DNA of 64,000 bases from Pseudomonas putida (GCA_041879295.1 CP047153.1:1-64000); one strand, 5' to 3'; positions 9,492 to 19,161 are shown, counted from the stretch's first letter. The notes: a model not told the origin generated them from the sequence alone. Numbers and translations are program-made.

Positions 9492-10639
9492 ACACGAACA
9501 CTCCAGCCATACACAGAATTCCGTACCTCCAGGCCAAGTCAGAGGTTGCGCTGCTTGATCGCGAGCCTGTCGACGTCATTGACCAGGTCGATGTGATCCA
9601 GGCAAAAAACGACATCGAAGCAGCCTGGATGTGGCTCCATGCCAAAGGAACGAACCCTAAGACGAAACGGGTTATGCGGAAGGAAATGGAGCGGTTCATC
9701 CTCTGGGCATTGCACACTCAGGGCAAACAGATCTCCCAAATAACTGTGATGGACATCACCCAGTACATCAGCTTTATGGCTGACCCACAGCCGGCTGAGG
9801 TTTGGGTATCGCATACAAAGCACAAGCGCTCTCATCCAGACTGGAGACCGTTCGCTGGACCACTTAGCAAAGCGTCGCAGCAGTACGCCCTGATCCAGAT
9901 CGGCAGCATGTACAAGTGGATGATCCAGGGTGGACGCCTTAAAGCGAACCCAGTGTCGCTCGTGGCCAAGCCCCAAGTCGACGTCGACTTGACGATCAAA
10001 CGGCTGCTTCCCGAGGCAGCCATAGGCTTGGCATTTGAGGCTATCGCAGCTACAAAAAGCCCACTCAAACGAGCTCGCGACCATTTCATGTTGAGCTTGT
10101 TCTACATGACCGGCGTGCGAACGTTCGAAGCGACCGGCGCTACCATGGGCAAAATCCGGCGATCAGCAAGCGGTACTCTGTGGTTGGAGGTGCTGGGCAA
10201 ACGAAACAAGGTTAGAGATGTGCCGATATCAGAAGACCTCTATGAGGACTTATTGCAGTATCGCCAGGCGTTCGGGTTGTCACGTGAGGTGCCAGTGAAG
10301 GACACAACCCCCCTCCTCCTGGCCTCGAACTCAAAGCTCAAACGCGCGCATAACGACACCATTTTGAAAGCAGTCAAAGAGATCATGCATCATGCTGCAG
10401 CCCTGGCAATAGAGCGCAGCCAGTTCGATTTGGCCGATCGACTTGAGGAGGCCTCAACGCACTGGCTCCGCCACTCGTGCTTCAGTCACCTTGCCAAAGC
10501 TACTGGTGACCTGGTGATGATCAAGGCTCTGGCTGGTCACAGCAAAATCGAAACCACCAGTCGTTACCTGCATACGGAGGACGACGCTTTGCATGCGGGT
10601 GTCGTTCAAACCCTAAGCACCCCTCGACTACACCGGTAA
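9488..10639 (+). CDS. Tyrosine recombinase (phage-integrase family)
   Basis: 383 residues with a SAM-like N-terminal core-binding domain (about 30-140) and a C-terminal catalytic domain. The catalytic set is visible: Arg in TGVRTFEATG, Lys in LGKRNKVRDV, His-x-x-Arg in THWLRHSCF, His in LAGHSKIETT, and the nucleophile Tyr in SRYLHTED. Such enzymes on large plasmids resolve multimers or move cassettes. Translationally coupled to the preceding DNA-binding gene, which may direct or repress it. No target site was identified in the window. Confidence 0.9.
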   Translation: MNTNTPAIHRIPYLQAKSEVALLDREPVDVIDQVDVIQAKNDIEAAWMWLHAKGTNPKTKRVMRKEMERFILWALHTQGKQISQITVMDITQYISFMADPQPAEVWVSHTKHKRSHPDWRPFAGPLSKASQQYALIQIGSMYKWMIQGGRLKANPVSLVAKPQVDVDLTIKRLLPEAAIGLAFEAIAATKSPLKRARDHFMLSLFYMTGVRTFEATGATMGKIRRSASGTLWLEVLGKRNKVRDVPISEDLYEDLLQYRQAFGLSREVPVKDTTPLLLASNSKLKRAHNDTILKAVKEIMHHAAALAIERSQFDLADRLEEASTHWLRHSCFSHLAKATGDLVMIKALAGHSKIETTSRYLHTEDDALHAGVVQTLSTPRLHR

Positions 10640-11019
10640 ATCTCTCCAGGCCTCAGCGTTGTTGAATCAGTGACGGTGGCTGCCAAGGCCACCCTTCGCT
10701 GATGGCCCGGCTGCTGTGAGGGATGAAAGCAACATCCGACCATTTGCGACCAACAACTCTCATACCTGCAGTGTACGTCCTCAGCATACAGCCCTCTCCG
10801 TTACGGACATCTGAGCGCCCTACCCTCGATATTTTTGTCGCTAAATCAGTTAATTACCCAAAATCATCTGGTTGACAGCGTTTGAACCCAGACACTACCA
10901 GATGACAGATTTCAGTAAGTGGTCTATCTCTATCAGGTAGAAATGCGTTTTTTCTTGTCTGACCGTATGGATTCGTATGAAAATGCGGTCATCCTACCTA
11001 CCTGACCTCGGTAAACCAC
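10640..11019. other. Intergenic region upstream of parA
   Basis: No gene. It contains a small GC-rich inverted repeat just after the recombinase gene (GGTGGC / GCCACC, about 10674-10692) and, nearer parA, an inverted pair of TCATCTGGT motifs. AT-rich sequence follows (about 10940-10985). It presumably carries the parAB promoter. Confidence 0.6.
10864..10905. promoter_or_regulatory. Inverted repeat, candidate parAB operator
   Basis: TCATCTGGT (10864-10872) is mirrored by ACCAGATGA (10897-10905), with 24 bases between. ParA proteins with an N-terminal HTH, like the one encoded just downstream, typically autorepress from such an element. Its function here is inferred. Confidence 0.5.
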
Positions 11020-12141
11020 ATGACTTCAGCTGCTGCGCCACTCGATCAGTACATCTTCACTGATTTCACTCAGCTAACCTTCACCCCACAATTTGTGGCT
11101 GAACGCTTGATGATCAGCACGCAGACACTCAAAGCCATCGAAAAGGAACACGACCTCAACATCGCACGTGTCGCACGCGGATCCGTAGAGGTCAGGAGCT
11201 ACACGCTAGCTGACATGTTCCTGATTGCGTCAATTCGTCGTGCAAATGGGAACACTAAAGGGTTTTCGAGACCAATCACCTGCTCGACCTACGTCCAGAA
11301 AGGTGGGACCGCGAAAACTACCACCACTTGCAATATCGGCATCGAGTTCGCTTTGGCAGGTTTCAAGACCCTGATCATTGACAACGATCCTCAAGCCGAC
11401 GTGTCTAGCATGCTGGGCTATGACCCTGACCAAACTACCGAGGAGCTTGTAGAGCTTGGCCTTCCTGCTGACAGAGCAGTAGAGGGCCACCTCGGGAACC
11501 TGATCCGTCTCGGAAACTTCCCAGAAATGACCCTGGACCAGGTGATCAAAAAACCATTTGGCGAGCACGGCCCCCACCTCATCCCAGCTTACGATTCCTT
11601 GGACGATATGGACGTTGTGCTCCGTAACGCCCAGGGTGCCGACTTCCGGTACTCACTGTTCATCGAACGAGCTCGCAAAGGTCAGCTCCCTCACTGCGAC
11701 TTATCAAGCTATGATGTGATCATCATGGATAACGCACCTTCTGGAACCATGCTATCCCGGAACAGCCTAGCCGCAGCTGATTTCCTGCTGTGCCCAATCC
11801 GTATGGACAAATTCTCCTTCCGTGCGCTATCTCGACTGGCGCACAAGATCAATGAAATGAGCACCGATTTCGGTCGGGCTCCAGAGATCGTGGCAGTTCC
11901 CACCATGTACATGCGCAACCGCCCCCGCCTACAAGCGAACCTCGCTCGCTTGTCTAGTTTGTTCCCAGGGAAGGTTACGGAACAACCGCTCTTCCACTCC
12001 GAGGACTACTCGAAAAGCCTGGAAGACGGCGTACCTCTTTCCCTCTGGAAACAAGGTGGTGAGAATTCTTTGGTCGCGTTCCGCAATGTGTTCGAGGAAA
12101 TGGTTGGCCGAATCAAAACAGTCCTGGAGAAGGGTAAATGA
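11020..12141 (+). CDS. parA: ParA partition ATPase (type Ia, HTH-containing)
   Basis: 373 residues. The N-terminal 90 hold a helix-turn-helix region (ERLMISTQTLKAIEKEH), typical of P1/F-type ParA proteins that also repress their own operon. The deviant Walker A is KGGTAKTTTT (about 97-106), the A' motif is IIDNDPQAD, and Walker B is VIIMDNAPS. ParA ATPase forms nucleoid-bound gradients that position ParB-parS complexes. The stop overlaps the parB start by four bases (ATGA). Confidence 0.95.
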   Translation: MTSAAAPLDQYIFTDFTQLTFTPQFVAERLMISTQTLKAIEKEHDLNIARVARGSVEVRSYTLADMFLIASIRRANGNTKGFSRPITCSTYVQKGGTAKTTTTCNIGIEFALAGFKTLIIDNDPQADVSSMLGYDPDQTTEELVELGLPADRAVEGHLGNLIRLGNFPEMTLDQVIKKPFGEHGPHLIPAYDSLDDMDVVLRNAQGADFRYSLFIERARKGQLPHCDLSSYDVIIMDNAPSGTMLSRNSLAAADFLLCPIRMDKFSFRALSRLAHKINEMSTDFGRAPEIVAVPTMYMRNRPRLQANLARLSSLFPGKVTEQPLFHSEDYSKSLEDGVPLSLWKQGGENSLVAFRNVFEEMVGRIKTVLEKGK

Positions 12142-13175
12142 GGAGTTCTAGCCCGATCGGCAAGCCTACTGTGATCGCGCCGGCGGAGGGTTCGTCTAGC
12201 ATCCAGGGCGTACATGTTCCGAAGGTTATTCCGGAAGCTAACCTCCGGCCGATGAGCGAGGTGCTCAGTTCTTTGCACCTTGATGAAGAAAGGGACAGTT
12301 CAGCGGAGCCGCTGGAACGTGCACCGGTTTCTGATGCTGATCACGTTCACCAGCCGGGCTTGGATGACATTTTCTTGAGCGGCGAGCGCTTGCCAGGCGA
12401 GGCAAAGTTCTTGCAATTGACGCTCATACGCCGCGGGAAGTATCAGCCACGCCGTAAATTTGACCCCGAGAAACTCGGCCTTCTCGCGAACACGATTGAA
12501 GATAAAGGCCTCAACAACGCGATTATCGTTCGCCCACTTGCTGACGGTACTTACGAGCTTATTGCTGGTGAGCGCCGGTTCCTGGCTCATGAGCTGCTCC
12601 GAAAAGCCTACATCTACGCGCTCATCCGGAATCTGTCGGATGCAGAAGCGGCGATCTTGTCCGTTACGGACAACGACGCCCGGGAAGACCTTACTGAATT
12701 CGAGCGTGGTGCAAGTTACAAGAAGCTTCTCGATGACAAGGTAGTACAGTCACAGGCGGAGTTGTCCCGCCGTGTCGGTCGAAGCATGGCCACGATCAGC
12801 CGCTGCCTTGCCTATTTCAAGTTGCCTGAGGGTGTCATTTCTCTGCTGGAAGAAGATCCTGACCTGATTGGTAACAGGGTTGTCTCCGATATGGTTGCTT
12901 TGGCTGACAAGGGACATATTGAAACCGTTCTGGCCGCCGCAAACCGTATTAAAGAAGGTGCATCCCAGGACAGCGCAATCAACTGGGCCAAAGGTGAGAT
13001 TCGGCGCAAGACATCACCTCAGGCCCCTGTTCCTCCGCGGCAAATCGATTACAAGGAACGCACCCAGCTGGATGCCCGTATCGATGGGCGCAAGTTGATT
13101 CTCACTCCTCCCAAAGGCATTGATCCCGCAGAGGTACTCGCATACATCGAGGAGATGCTCAAAACGCGTAGTTAA
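12138..13175 (+). CDS. parB: ParB partition protein (CTPase/centromere-binding)
   Basis: 345 residues. About 90 low-complexity N-terminal residues precede the conserved ParB/Srx domain, with YQPRRKFDPEKLGLLANTI and GERRFLAHELL, the latter matching the CTP-binding GERRxRA motif of the family. A helix-turn-helix follows (QAELSRRVGRSMATISRCL), then a C-terminal dimerisation segment. It should bind the palindromes clustered immediately downstream and spread from them. Followed at once by a terminator. Confidence 0.95.
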   Translation: MRSSSPIGKPTVIAPAEGSSSIQGVHVPKVIPEANLRPMSEVLSSLHLDEERDSSAEPLERAPVSDADHVHQPGLDDIFLSGERLPGEAKFLQLTLIRRGKYQPRRKFDPEKLGLLANTIEDKGLNNAIIVRPLADGTYELIAGERRFLAHELLRKAYIYALIRNLSDAEAAILSVTDNDAREDLTEFERGASYKKLLDDKVVQSQAELSRRVGRSMATISRCLAYFKLPEGVISLLEEDPDLIGNRVVSDMVALADKGHIETVLAAANRIKEGASQDSAINWAKGEIRRKTSPQAPVPPRQIDYKERTQLDARIDGRKLILTPPKGIDPAEVLAYIEEMLKTRS

Positions 13176-13185
13176 AATCCCTTCC

Positions 13186-13231
13186 GCCGCCGGTCCCTCC
13201 GGCGGCAAGGCGCCCTCGCCTTTCCTTTTTT
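13186..13231 (+). terminator. parAB terminator
   Basis: Two adjacent stems (GCCGCCGG / CCGGCGGC and AAGGCG / CGCCTT) are followed by a T-rich run, directly after the parB stop. Confidence 0.85.
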
Positions 13232-13261
13232 AATCCACTGATATTGTTGAGTTTTTCGTAG

Positions 13262-14394
13262 TTTCACTGTGAAAAGCTCGGTCTCGGATCACATCACTTC
13301 TTGTCCTCCTGGCTATTTTTCACAGTGAAAAATAACGCCCCCTCCTAGGCGTTTCACTGTGAAAAACTAGCCCCTATTCCCATCTCAACTATGTAGCAGC
13401 TCCCTCCATCAGCGCTCACTACCAACTGCGCACTGTGCAGTGTTTACTATGCAGTGCACACCTCACACTGCTCACTGCGCACCGCATAGCCAGCTCATTT
13501 GCTGGATGAATGAAGTCACGCCGTCATGCTTTTCACTGTGAAACGCTCTAGCTGCCTTCTCCTAGCCAAACCATTTCACAGTTCGACGCGCTCCCGCCGA
13601 TTGCTGTAATGCGGGTCGTTTCACAGTGAAAAGGTAATCGGCTTCCACCTGCTCTCTTCCTTCTCCGAGTCGTGCCCAGAAGTCTCGTTCTGCTCCTGCG
13701 ATCCATACATCACCGTCGCAGCTGGCAAGTTGCCGAGCACCGACCCATCCCCACTTTTCACGGTGAAAAGTGCGCTCGGGCACTTGGACGGAACTCCTTA
13801 CCAAGACGGGTGCTACCGGACATCTTCTAGGAGACTCAAGTTATAAGGAGCCGCCGACTGCCGAGTTGAATAGCCAGCGTCCAGGAATGTGCATGTTGTG
13901 AATGCCCATAGATTTCCGCCTCCCTTTTCACGGTGAAAAGACTACGGGTTGCTGGTCTGGGGTAGTGCCTGCAGATCCAAAGGAAATGGACATGAGTGAT
14001 CCGACTTTGCGCGCCTGGCTTCAATCTGGCATCGAGCTTTTCACGGTGAAAAGCCGCGGCCCCCTTCATATACGGACAGGTTCCGGGTTTCTATTTCACT
14101 GTGAAAAGCTTCACCTCGGTGAGGGAACTCATGGATTCAAAACGCAGCTCAGTACGTAAACAGGTATCGAACTGTCCTGGCTTAATCAGCTCCGTGGTGC
14201 AATTCGCGCCACTGGCGGCATTCCGACTTTTTCACAGTGAAAACCCGCGGGGTGGCACACCATTACGAGCGGTTACCGCGAACTGCTCTCCAACATGCCC
14301 AACGGTCATAGGGGATGCGAGGATCGACAGGGTTAACGGCAGTGCATTAAATCCGTGCCGGCTGCTGAATCAAGCTGTGCGTTTCACAGTGAAA
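13262..14394. repeat. parS: Array of parS-like palindromes (11 copies)
   Basis: Eleven copies of the 13-bp palindrome TTTCAC-N-GTGAAA, usually extended by one A/T pair, start at 13262, 13318, 13352, 13531, 13619, 13756, 13926, 14039, 14094, 14230 and 14382. The central base is T, A or G. The half-sites match the core of the universal chromosomal parS (TTTCACGTGAAA) with one added central base. Position next to parAB and copy number make this the likely plasmid centromere. No gene is supported between the copies except decayed fragments. Confidence 0.85.
13427..13442. repeat. ParM-type motif copy near parB
   Basis: TGCGCACTGTGCAGTG here is identical over 16 bases to 33538-33553 in front of parM. 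Its 12-bp core CACTGTGCAGTG also occurs inverted at 59275-59286. GCAGTGCAC and CACTGC fragments follow to about 13480. Confidence 0.8.
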
Positions 14395-14628
14395 ACACTC
14401 ACAACCAAGAGCCCAGATAACGGGCCAGCTTGTTAAGAACCTGCTGCTTTTGGGTTCATACAGCGAGGGTCCCGAGTCGATGGTCATGCCATTGAGCTGT
14501 GCCCCGCTGCACGCGGTGACCACCGCCGTTGCCCGTAGCGTACTGCCCCAGGCAACGGCGGAAAGAGGCGGATCACCGGCTACCTTTGATACCGGGGCGG
14601 GTTCGGTTTGAATCAAGGCCGGCGACAT
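14347..14628 (-). pseudogene. Truncated gene fragment
   Basis: Begins MSPALIQTEPAPVSKVAGD after a GGAGAG ribosome site, and reads as plausible coding sequence for about 75 residues before running into a parS-like palindrome and losing coding character. It lies just downstream, in the same direction, of another decayed gene, so both look like leftovers of one operon. Family not recognised. Confidence 0.4.
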
Positions 14629-14665
14629 GATGAAGACTCTCCGGGCAGGACCAGGCGAAGCGGCT

Positions 14666-15034
14666 TTAAGGCACGGTCAGGGCTGTTTTCTCGCGCAGCG
14701 TTCTGCCTTCGTATTTCTCGCGGAAGCGGATCCGGCCGGCGGCGCAATTCGGGGCAGCACGTACTCGACCAAATCATAGATGCCATGGGTATAAGTGAGT
14801 GGGCGCGATGTTGACGCTATCGGCGGGTTCCTCTTCGACCCAGGCCTCCATCTTGTCGCCCACGTCCTGACCGGTGCTGACGATGGCCAGGTGCTCCTGG
14901 GCCTTCCAAGCGATGCGCTTGCACAGCTGAAGAATGCTCAGGCCTTTTCGCTGGGCGGTCTCGTAGTACATCTGCGCGGTGCTGCGCAGCCCGACGATCT
15001 CCAGGTTCGATTCCGGTACCGGGCCGTCCATCAA
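14666..15034 (-). pseudogene. Frameshifted gene remnant
   Basis: Reads well as protein (GLRSTAQMYYETAQRKGLS, then AWVEEEPADSVNIAPTH) until about 14800. It then continues only after frame changes through GIYDLVEYVLPRIAPP and RIRFREKYEGRTLREK to a stop at 14666-14668. No start codon with a ribosome site is evident, and the 5' end abuts a parS-like palindrome. It may derive from an integrating or conjugative element, but I do not recognise the family. Confidence 0.5.
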
Positions 15035-15046
15035 CTCGCGTGGTCA

Positions 15047-15104
15047 TTTCACTGTGAAACGTAGGGATGAAACGAGCTCATAATTTAGCCATTTCACAGT
15101 GAAA
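15047..15104. repeat. parS: Two further parS-like palindromes
   Basis: TTTCACTGTGAAA at 15047-15059 and TTTCACAGTGAAA at 15092-15104, 650 bp beyond the main array. Confidence 0.85.
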
Positions 15105-15300
15105 ATCAGGCCCCCGGTCATCAAGGACTTTAGGTGAAGTGCATAGATGAACCGCCCAATTGTTCTCGCCTGCCCAACGTAACCAGTACATAGACGGTGC
15201 GTATGCTTGGCCTGGCATGGGGTCCTCCTTTGATTTGTAGAGTAGAGGGCGTGGGGCAAGCAGATCAATCTGTTACCATTGGATTCAATAAAAGTACGTT

Positions 15301-15310
15301 TACGTGTTAT
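15301..15310 (+). promoter_or_regulatory. Shared promoter motif TACGTGTTAT
   Basis: One of several exact or near copies in the window, here about 80 bases before the gene starting at 15391. Confidence 0.5.
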
Positions 15311-15390
15311 GCGTCGAATACAAAACCATGTGCTGCATAACAGCAGTGCAAGCTATGGCGCATACGCCCCCAAAAGATCAGGAGAAACGC

Positions 15391-15858
15391 ATGTCTATTG
15401 CACTGGTATTGAGCGAAGGCTCCGGAACCATCTTCGAGAACAAGAACCGCACATCTGATGCAGCACCCGTGATGATCGGCTATATGGAGTTCCCGCTGAA
15501 CAAGGAGCGCAGCCATAAGCTGAAGCTTGAGGTAGCGGTCTGGCTCAAGCAGAAGAACGGCTCGAACGAGAAGTTCTACTCACTGTCAGTAGGCGGGATC
15601 AATGCCAGCCTGTTCAAGGAAGCTGACAAGAAGGAAAAAGGTCCCGACTACGCGGGTAGCTTCGGCTTCAACCACGAAATGCGCATTGCAGGCTGGCGCA
15701 AAGACGGCGTGGATGGTGGTGCTCCATTCATCAGCCTTTCGGTTACACCAAAGGTAAGACCGGTGAGCCAGCCGTCGCCAGCAGCTGACGCTGCTGCGCA
15801 TGCAAACCCAGCTCAGGATGGTCTAGTGGATACAGGTGATCCTCGGTTCCAATTCTGA
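15391..15858 (+). CDS. Hypothetical protein, possible DUF736/OB-like fold
   Basis: 155 residues starting MSIALVLSEGSGTIFENKN after the strong ribosome site AGGAGAAAC. The open frame extends upstream, but this start is the only one with a ribosome site. The beta-rich body (KLKLEVAVWLKQ, KFYSLSVGG, FISLSVTPK) recalls small plasmid proteins of the DUF736/SSB-like type, a weak resemblance. The C-terminal 30 residues are Ala/Pro-rich. Single-gene unit with its own promoter motif and terminator, placed between the parS-like array and the origin. Confidence 0.75.
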   Translation: MSIALVLSEGSGTIFENKNRTSDAAPVMIGYMEFPLNKERSHKLKLEVAVWLKQKNGSNEKFYSLSVGGINASLFKEADKKEKGPDYAGSFGFNHEMRIAGWRKDGVDGGAPFISLSVTPKVRPVSQPSPAADAAAHANPAQDGLVDTGDPRFQF

Positions 15859-15867
15859 TAACCCCAG

Positions 15868-15892
15868 ACCCCGCTTAGCGGGGTTTTTTTTT
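15868..15892 (+). terminator. Rho-independent terminator
   Basis: ACCCCGC / GCGGGGT with a three-base loop, followed by nine T. Confidence 0.95.
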
Positions 15893-16636
15893 GCCTGTTC
15901 ATTTCCGCAGGCAGCTTCTAAGTCGAATCACGAGGTACTGGCCCTTCATCTCAACGGTAATGGACCTCAGCTTACTACCCAGGCTTAACCGCTGTAGGAG
16001 GGTGACTTCCGCGAAGCGGTCGAAAGCTCAAACTCTGACAGCAATTGGGCCTTCACAGCGTCATTGGCGCTCACTGCCATATGTGACCAGGACGCCCACA
16101 ACATACGGCCCACATAATCAAGCAGCCCTTCATTACAGGTCTTGATACCGTGTAGGCAAGCACTGCCGGCGCGAGGCCAGCCAAGACTGCAACCGATCAA
16201 GACCAGGGCCATGCTGCCCATACCCATAGAGAGAGTGTTCTGCGCACCTGGTTACCGCCCGGGCTTTAGCTGCGTGCGGGCTCGCTCGGTCCGACTGCCA
16301 TTTAGGAGGCCTTTCCAGGCGGAGCACATACATTATTCCCGCCAATTAGGCCGGCAACTCGGCTGTTCCCGATAAGGCCACCGGCACTCTGGCAATGGTG
16401 TCCTATTCCGCCGTTATCGCCCATGCTCGTTCCATCAGACGCAGCCAGCTCGCCTGCAGGGATCGATGATGACTGCGACGTATCGATGATGGACAGGTAC
16501 GGCCAGGCACCGCGTATCAGCCTGACATCTTGTTTCGTAGCCTGGTCGACTCGATCGCCCCCCCTTTTTCTCTCTGTCATGGCTCAAGCGACCCAGGGCT
16601 CTTGATCGAGTGACCTGCTGGGACCGCCTGCAGTGT
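15893..16636. other. Region without recognisable gene
   Basis: Short open frames occur on both strands, but none has a ribosome site, family resemblance or steady coding pattern. No clear repeat was seen. It may be decayed sequence left of the origin. Confidence 0.5.
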
Positions 16637-16929
16637 TTTCACGTGAAAACCTCATGCCGCCAATTGTGCCATGGCTAGAGGTGGCGCCCTTCGTAGGCAT
16701 GGACCTCCCTGGGCCTGGCTGTCTGATCACAGGGCGAAACAGCGAAATGTGCCATCTCTAGAGGCGCGACAGCTCGAAATTGCCCAAATGTGCCATGGTT
16801 AGTGGGTGAAATTGGGAAGCCGTCCGAAATGTGCCATCTCTAGATGAGGTATGGGCAGTGGCCACCCAGCCAAATGTGCCACGCTTCGAGTACCTCCCCA
16901 CCAGTCTTATGCCACTTTTCACAGTGAAA
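16637..16929. repeat. parS: Outlying parS-like palindromes near oriV
   Basis: TTTCACGTGAAA at 16637-16648 lacks the extra central base and therefore matches the classical chromosomal parS core. TTTCACAGTGAAA lies at 16917-16929, among the iterons. Confidence 0.75.
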
Positions 16930-17288
16930 ACTATATCAACGATGCCGATCGCGGGCTTCGTTCAACTAGTTCAAAGAGGTTGAGTCATTATGCGTCGTGG
17001 CAAGCCACTACTAGGGGGGCTAAGGGGGGAGTCGCACCTCCCTAGAACATCAATTGTGCCATCGTCAGGGGGAGGAGGGGTTCTGTAGGTGTCTGATAAG
17101 CCTAAAGAAACGAAATGTGCCATTGTTAGAGCACTGCTAAAGCAATTTCGGCAGATCGCGAGGGTTAGCGTGCCACGAATCGTGATGAAGAGTGCCATCG
17201 TTAGGGAGGGTGCTGATGCGAAATCGATCATCAGTAATGGCTGGAGGGCCCGTATTTGCTGGGCTCGATCCAATTGTGCCATCGCTAG
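16662..17288 (+). repeat. Direct iterons, forward cluster (9 copies)
   Basis: Copies of AA(A/T)TGTGCCATCNCTAG start at 16662, 16745, 16786, 16827, 16872, 17052, 17113, 17188 and 17272. The invariant core is GTGCCA; the CTAG tail varies. Spacing between neighbouring copies ranges from 41 to 180 bp, so they are not tightly tandem. Confidence 0.85.
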
Positions 17289-17300
17289 GAAGCCACATTC

Positions 17301-17693
17301 CTACCAGTGGCACAATTCACGAGATCGCCTAGCGATGGCACAGTATGGGTCTAAAGGTGGCACATGTTTCTAAGGATGGCACCGGAGCCATCTACCGCCG
17401 GCACATTAGTCTCGGAGGATGGCACTGTTTCCCCTGGAGATGGCACAGAAAAATGGCTAGAGCCCTTGTGTATCAAGGGTTTGAGGGATTCACTAACAAA
17501 GCTTTAAAAAAGCAGTGAAAACAGAAACAAGCTGTTGTAGGTTTTTTGCTATCGCTTTTTTGAGTCAAAAGCGAAGGGCAAAAGCGGTCCCTAGGGATGG
17601 CACAATTGGGCACTGACGTTGGAACCGTATTTTCGTTGACCAGAAGTCATACGTTCGAGTAATGTGCCACCACAGTCACCGATGGCACAATTC
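17301..17693 (-). repeat. Iterons, reverse cluster (about 9 copies)
   Basis: The same element on the other strand, read as CTAGNGATGGCACAATT, starts at about 17301, 17329, 17351, 17370, 17392, 17413, 17434, 17591 and 17677. A forward half copy lies at 17661. The last one ends three bases before the repA start codon, so initiator binding there should repress repA. Confidence 0.8.
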
Positions 17694-17695
17694 AC

Positions 17696-19159
17696 ATGGA
17701 CTCAGAAACCCCCACACAGCGAGCTCCGAGAGCCAAGCGTACAGCCGGAGCGACAACGGATACCAGTCCAGCGAAACGCAAGAGGGCACCCAAGCTCCAG
17801 GTCGTTCGTGATGTAGAGCCATCCAAAGCAGTCGAGCTGAAAAAGGCAACCGAAGCCCTCTCGATGCGAAACGTCTCTGCCGCCAGTGACTTCACATTCC
17901 TTCAGCGAAAACTCTACAACACCCTCCTTCAATTCGCCCAGCAGCGGCCGAGAGAGGAGATGGTTCATGAGATCCCGATCAAACAGGTCGAGGACAACAT
18001 TGGACACACCACGTCGAACAGCCGTGATTACCTCAAGAAGGTACTCGTGAGCATGTCTCAGACACAGGTGGAGTTTGACTACAAGGGTGAAAGCCCTGGG
18101 CGCAAGAGCGAATGGGGCATCGCAAACCTGATCGCTGAAGCCTACATCTTGGAAGATGGTCAGACCCTTCGCTTTTCGTTCCCACCGGATCTGAAACGCC
18201 GGCTACTCGACCCAGCGATCTTCAACTTGATCGACTTGCGGATGCAGTACCACTTCTCCAGCTTCTCTGCTCTCACTCTGCACGAGATCACATCTCGCTA
18301 CCTCGGCTCACCAATGGGAGAGACGTACCGTGCACATTGGTCTGAGTGGAGCGTTGTGCTGTCAGGATCTGCTACGCCACATGCCGAATTTCGCGACTTC
18401 AACAAAATGCTGGGTCGCGCAATCGACCAGGTCAACAGCATTGAACGCAGATTCCGCATCACACCGCACGTCACAAAGCTAAACCGGAAAATGGACAAGC
18501 TTTGGTTCAAGCTGGAGACACTGATTCAGCCTGGCCTAGACCTTGGACCATCACCAGAGCTGGTTAGCCAAGACGTGTCAAAGCGCCTTAAAGCACTGTC
18601 CTTGAGTCAAAAGGATATCGATGAGCTTGGCATGACTCACGATGAAGAGTACCTGCTTGCGCAAGCTGACTACACCGAGGCACAGATGCGCAAGGAAGGG
18701 GCTAACGTTGCCAGTCCAGCGGCATATTTCAAGGCTGCAGTAGCCAACAACTACGCCAAGGCGCCAACTCAACAGAAGGCCGCGGAACCAGGCAGAGGCA
18801 AAAAGCCAGCCGCCTCTAAAACCGGTGAGAAGTCGAAGCCAGCGCAGGCGCCATCGCAAGCGCCGAAAGCAGCACCATCGAACCAAATGGCAGACTTGCT
18901 GGAACAGTGGGGAGCAGCTCAGCGTGAAGCTATCCGCGCCCAGTTCATGGAACTGTCGGACGAGCAGAAGAAAGAGCTTGCGGCGAAATATGAGACCGAG
19001 CTGCGCAAAGACGAATTGGCCTACTCGCAATACCGGTCGAAGGGTTTGAACACGATGGTGATCAATTGCTTGGTAGCGATCCAGTTCCAGGAGCGTTTCC
19101 CTGAGACCCCAAACCCGGAAACACTCCTGCAATTCTTGCTGGGTGGAGCGAAGATCTAA
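17696..19159 (+). CDS. repA: Replication initiator, Rep_3 family
   Basis: 487 residues. A basic, disordered N-terminus (1-60) precedes two winged-helix domains typical of Rep_3/RepB-type initiators (about 62-280). The signatures are DFTFLQRKLYNTLLQFAQ, LIAEAYILEDGQTLRFSFP, FSALTLHEITSRYLG, and a second WH1-like half ending ERRFRITPHV. A long Ala/Lys/Gln-rich tail (about 345-405) leads to a helical C-terminal domain. It should bind the iterons just upstream. No Shine-Dalgarno is visible before the ATG, and an iteron sits in its place, which favours autoregulation and low expression. Confidence 0.9.
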   Translation: MDSETPTQRAPRAKRTAGATTDTSPAKRKRAPKLQVVRDVEPSKAVELKKATEALSMRNVSAASDFTFLQRKLYNTLLQFAQQRPREEMVHEIPIKQVEDNIGHTTSNSRDYLKKVLVSMSQTQVEFDYKGESPGRKSEWGIANLIAEAYILEDGQTLRFSFPPDLKRRLLDPAIFNLIDLRMQYHFSSFSALTLHEITSRYLGSPMGETYRAHWSEWSVVLSGSATPHAEFRDFNKMLGRAIDQVNSIERRFRITPHVTKLNRKMDKLWFKLETLIQPGLDLGPSPELVSQDVSKRLKALSLSQKDIDELGMTHDEEYLLAQADYTEAQMRKEGANVASPAAYFKAAVANNYAKAPTQQKAAEPGRGKKPAASKTGEKSKPAQAPSQAPKAAPSNQMADLLEQWGAAQREAIRAQFMELSDEQKKELAAKYETELRKDELAYSQYRSKGLNTMVINCLVAIQFQERFPETPNPETLLQFLLGGAKI

Positions 19160-19161
19160 AG

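Larger units (their letters stand above)
16662..17693. other. oriV: Iteron-type origin of replication (oriV)
   Basis: Clusters of a 17-bp iteron in both orientations, separated and followed by AT-rich sequence, lie immediately before the initiator gene. The AT-rich stretch at about 17497-17580, with A and T runs, is the candidate opening region. The arrangement follows the general plan of Rep_3 plasmids. No DnaA box was identified with confidence. Confidence 0.8.
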
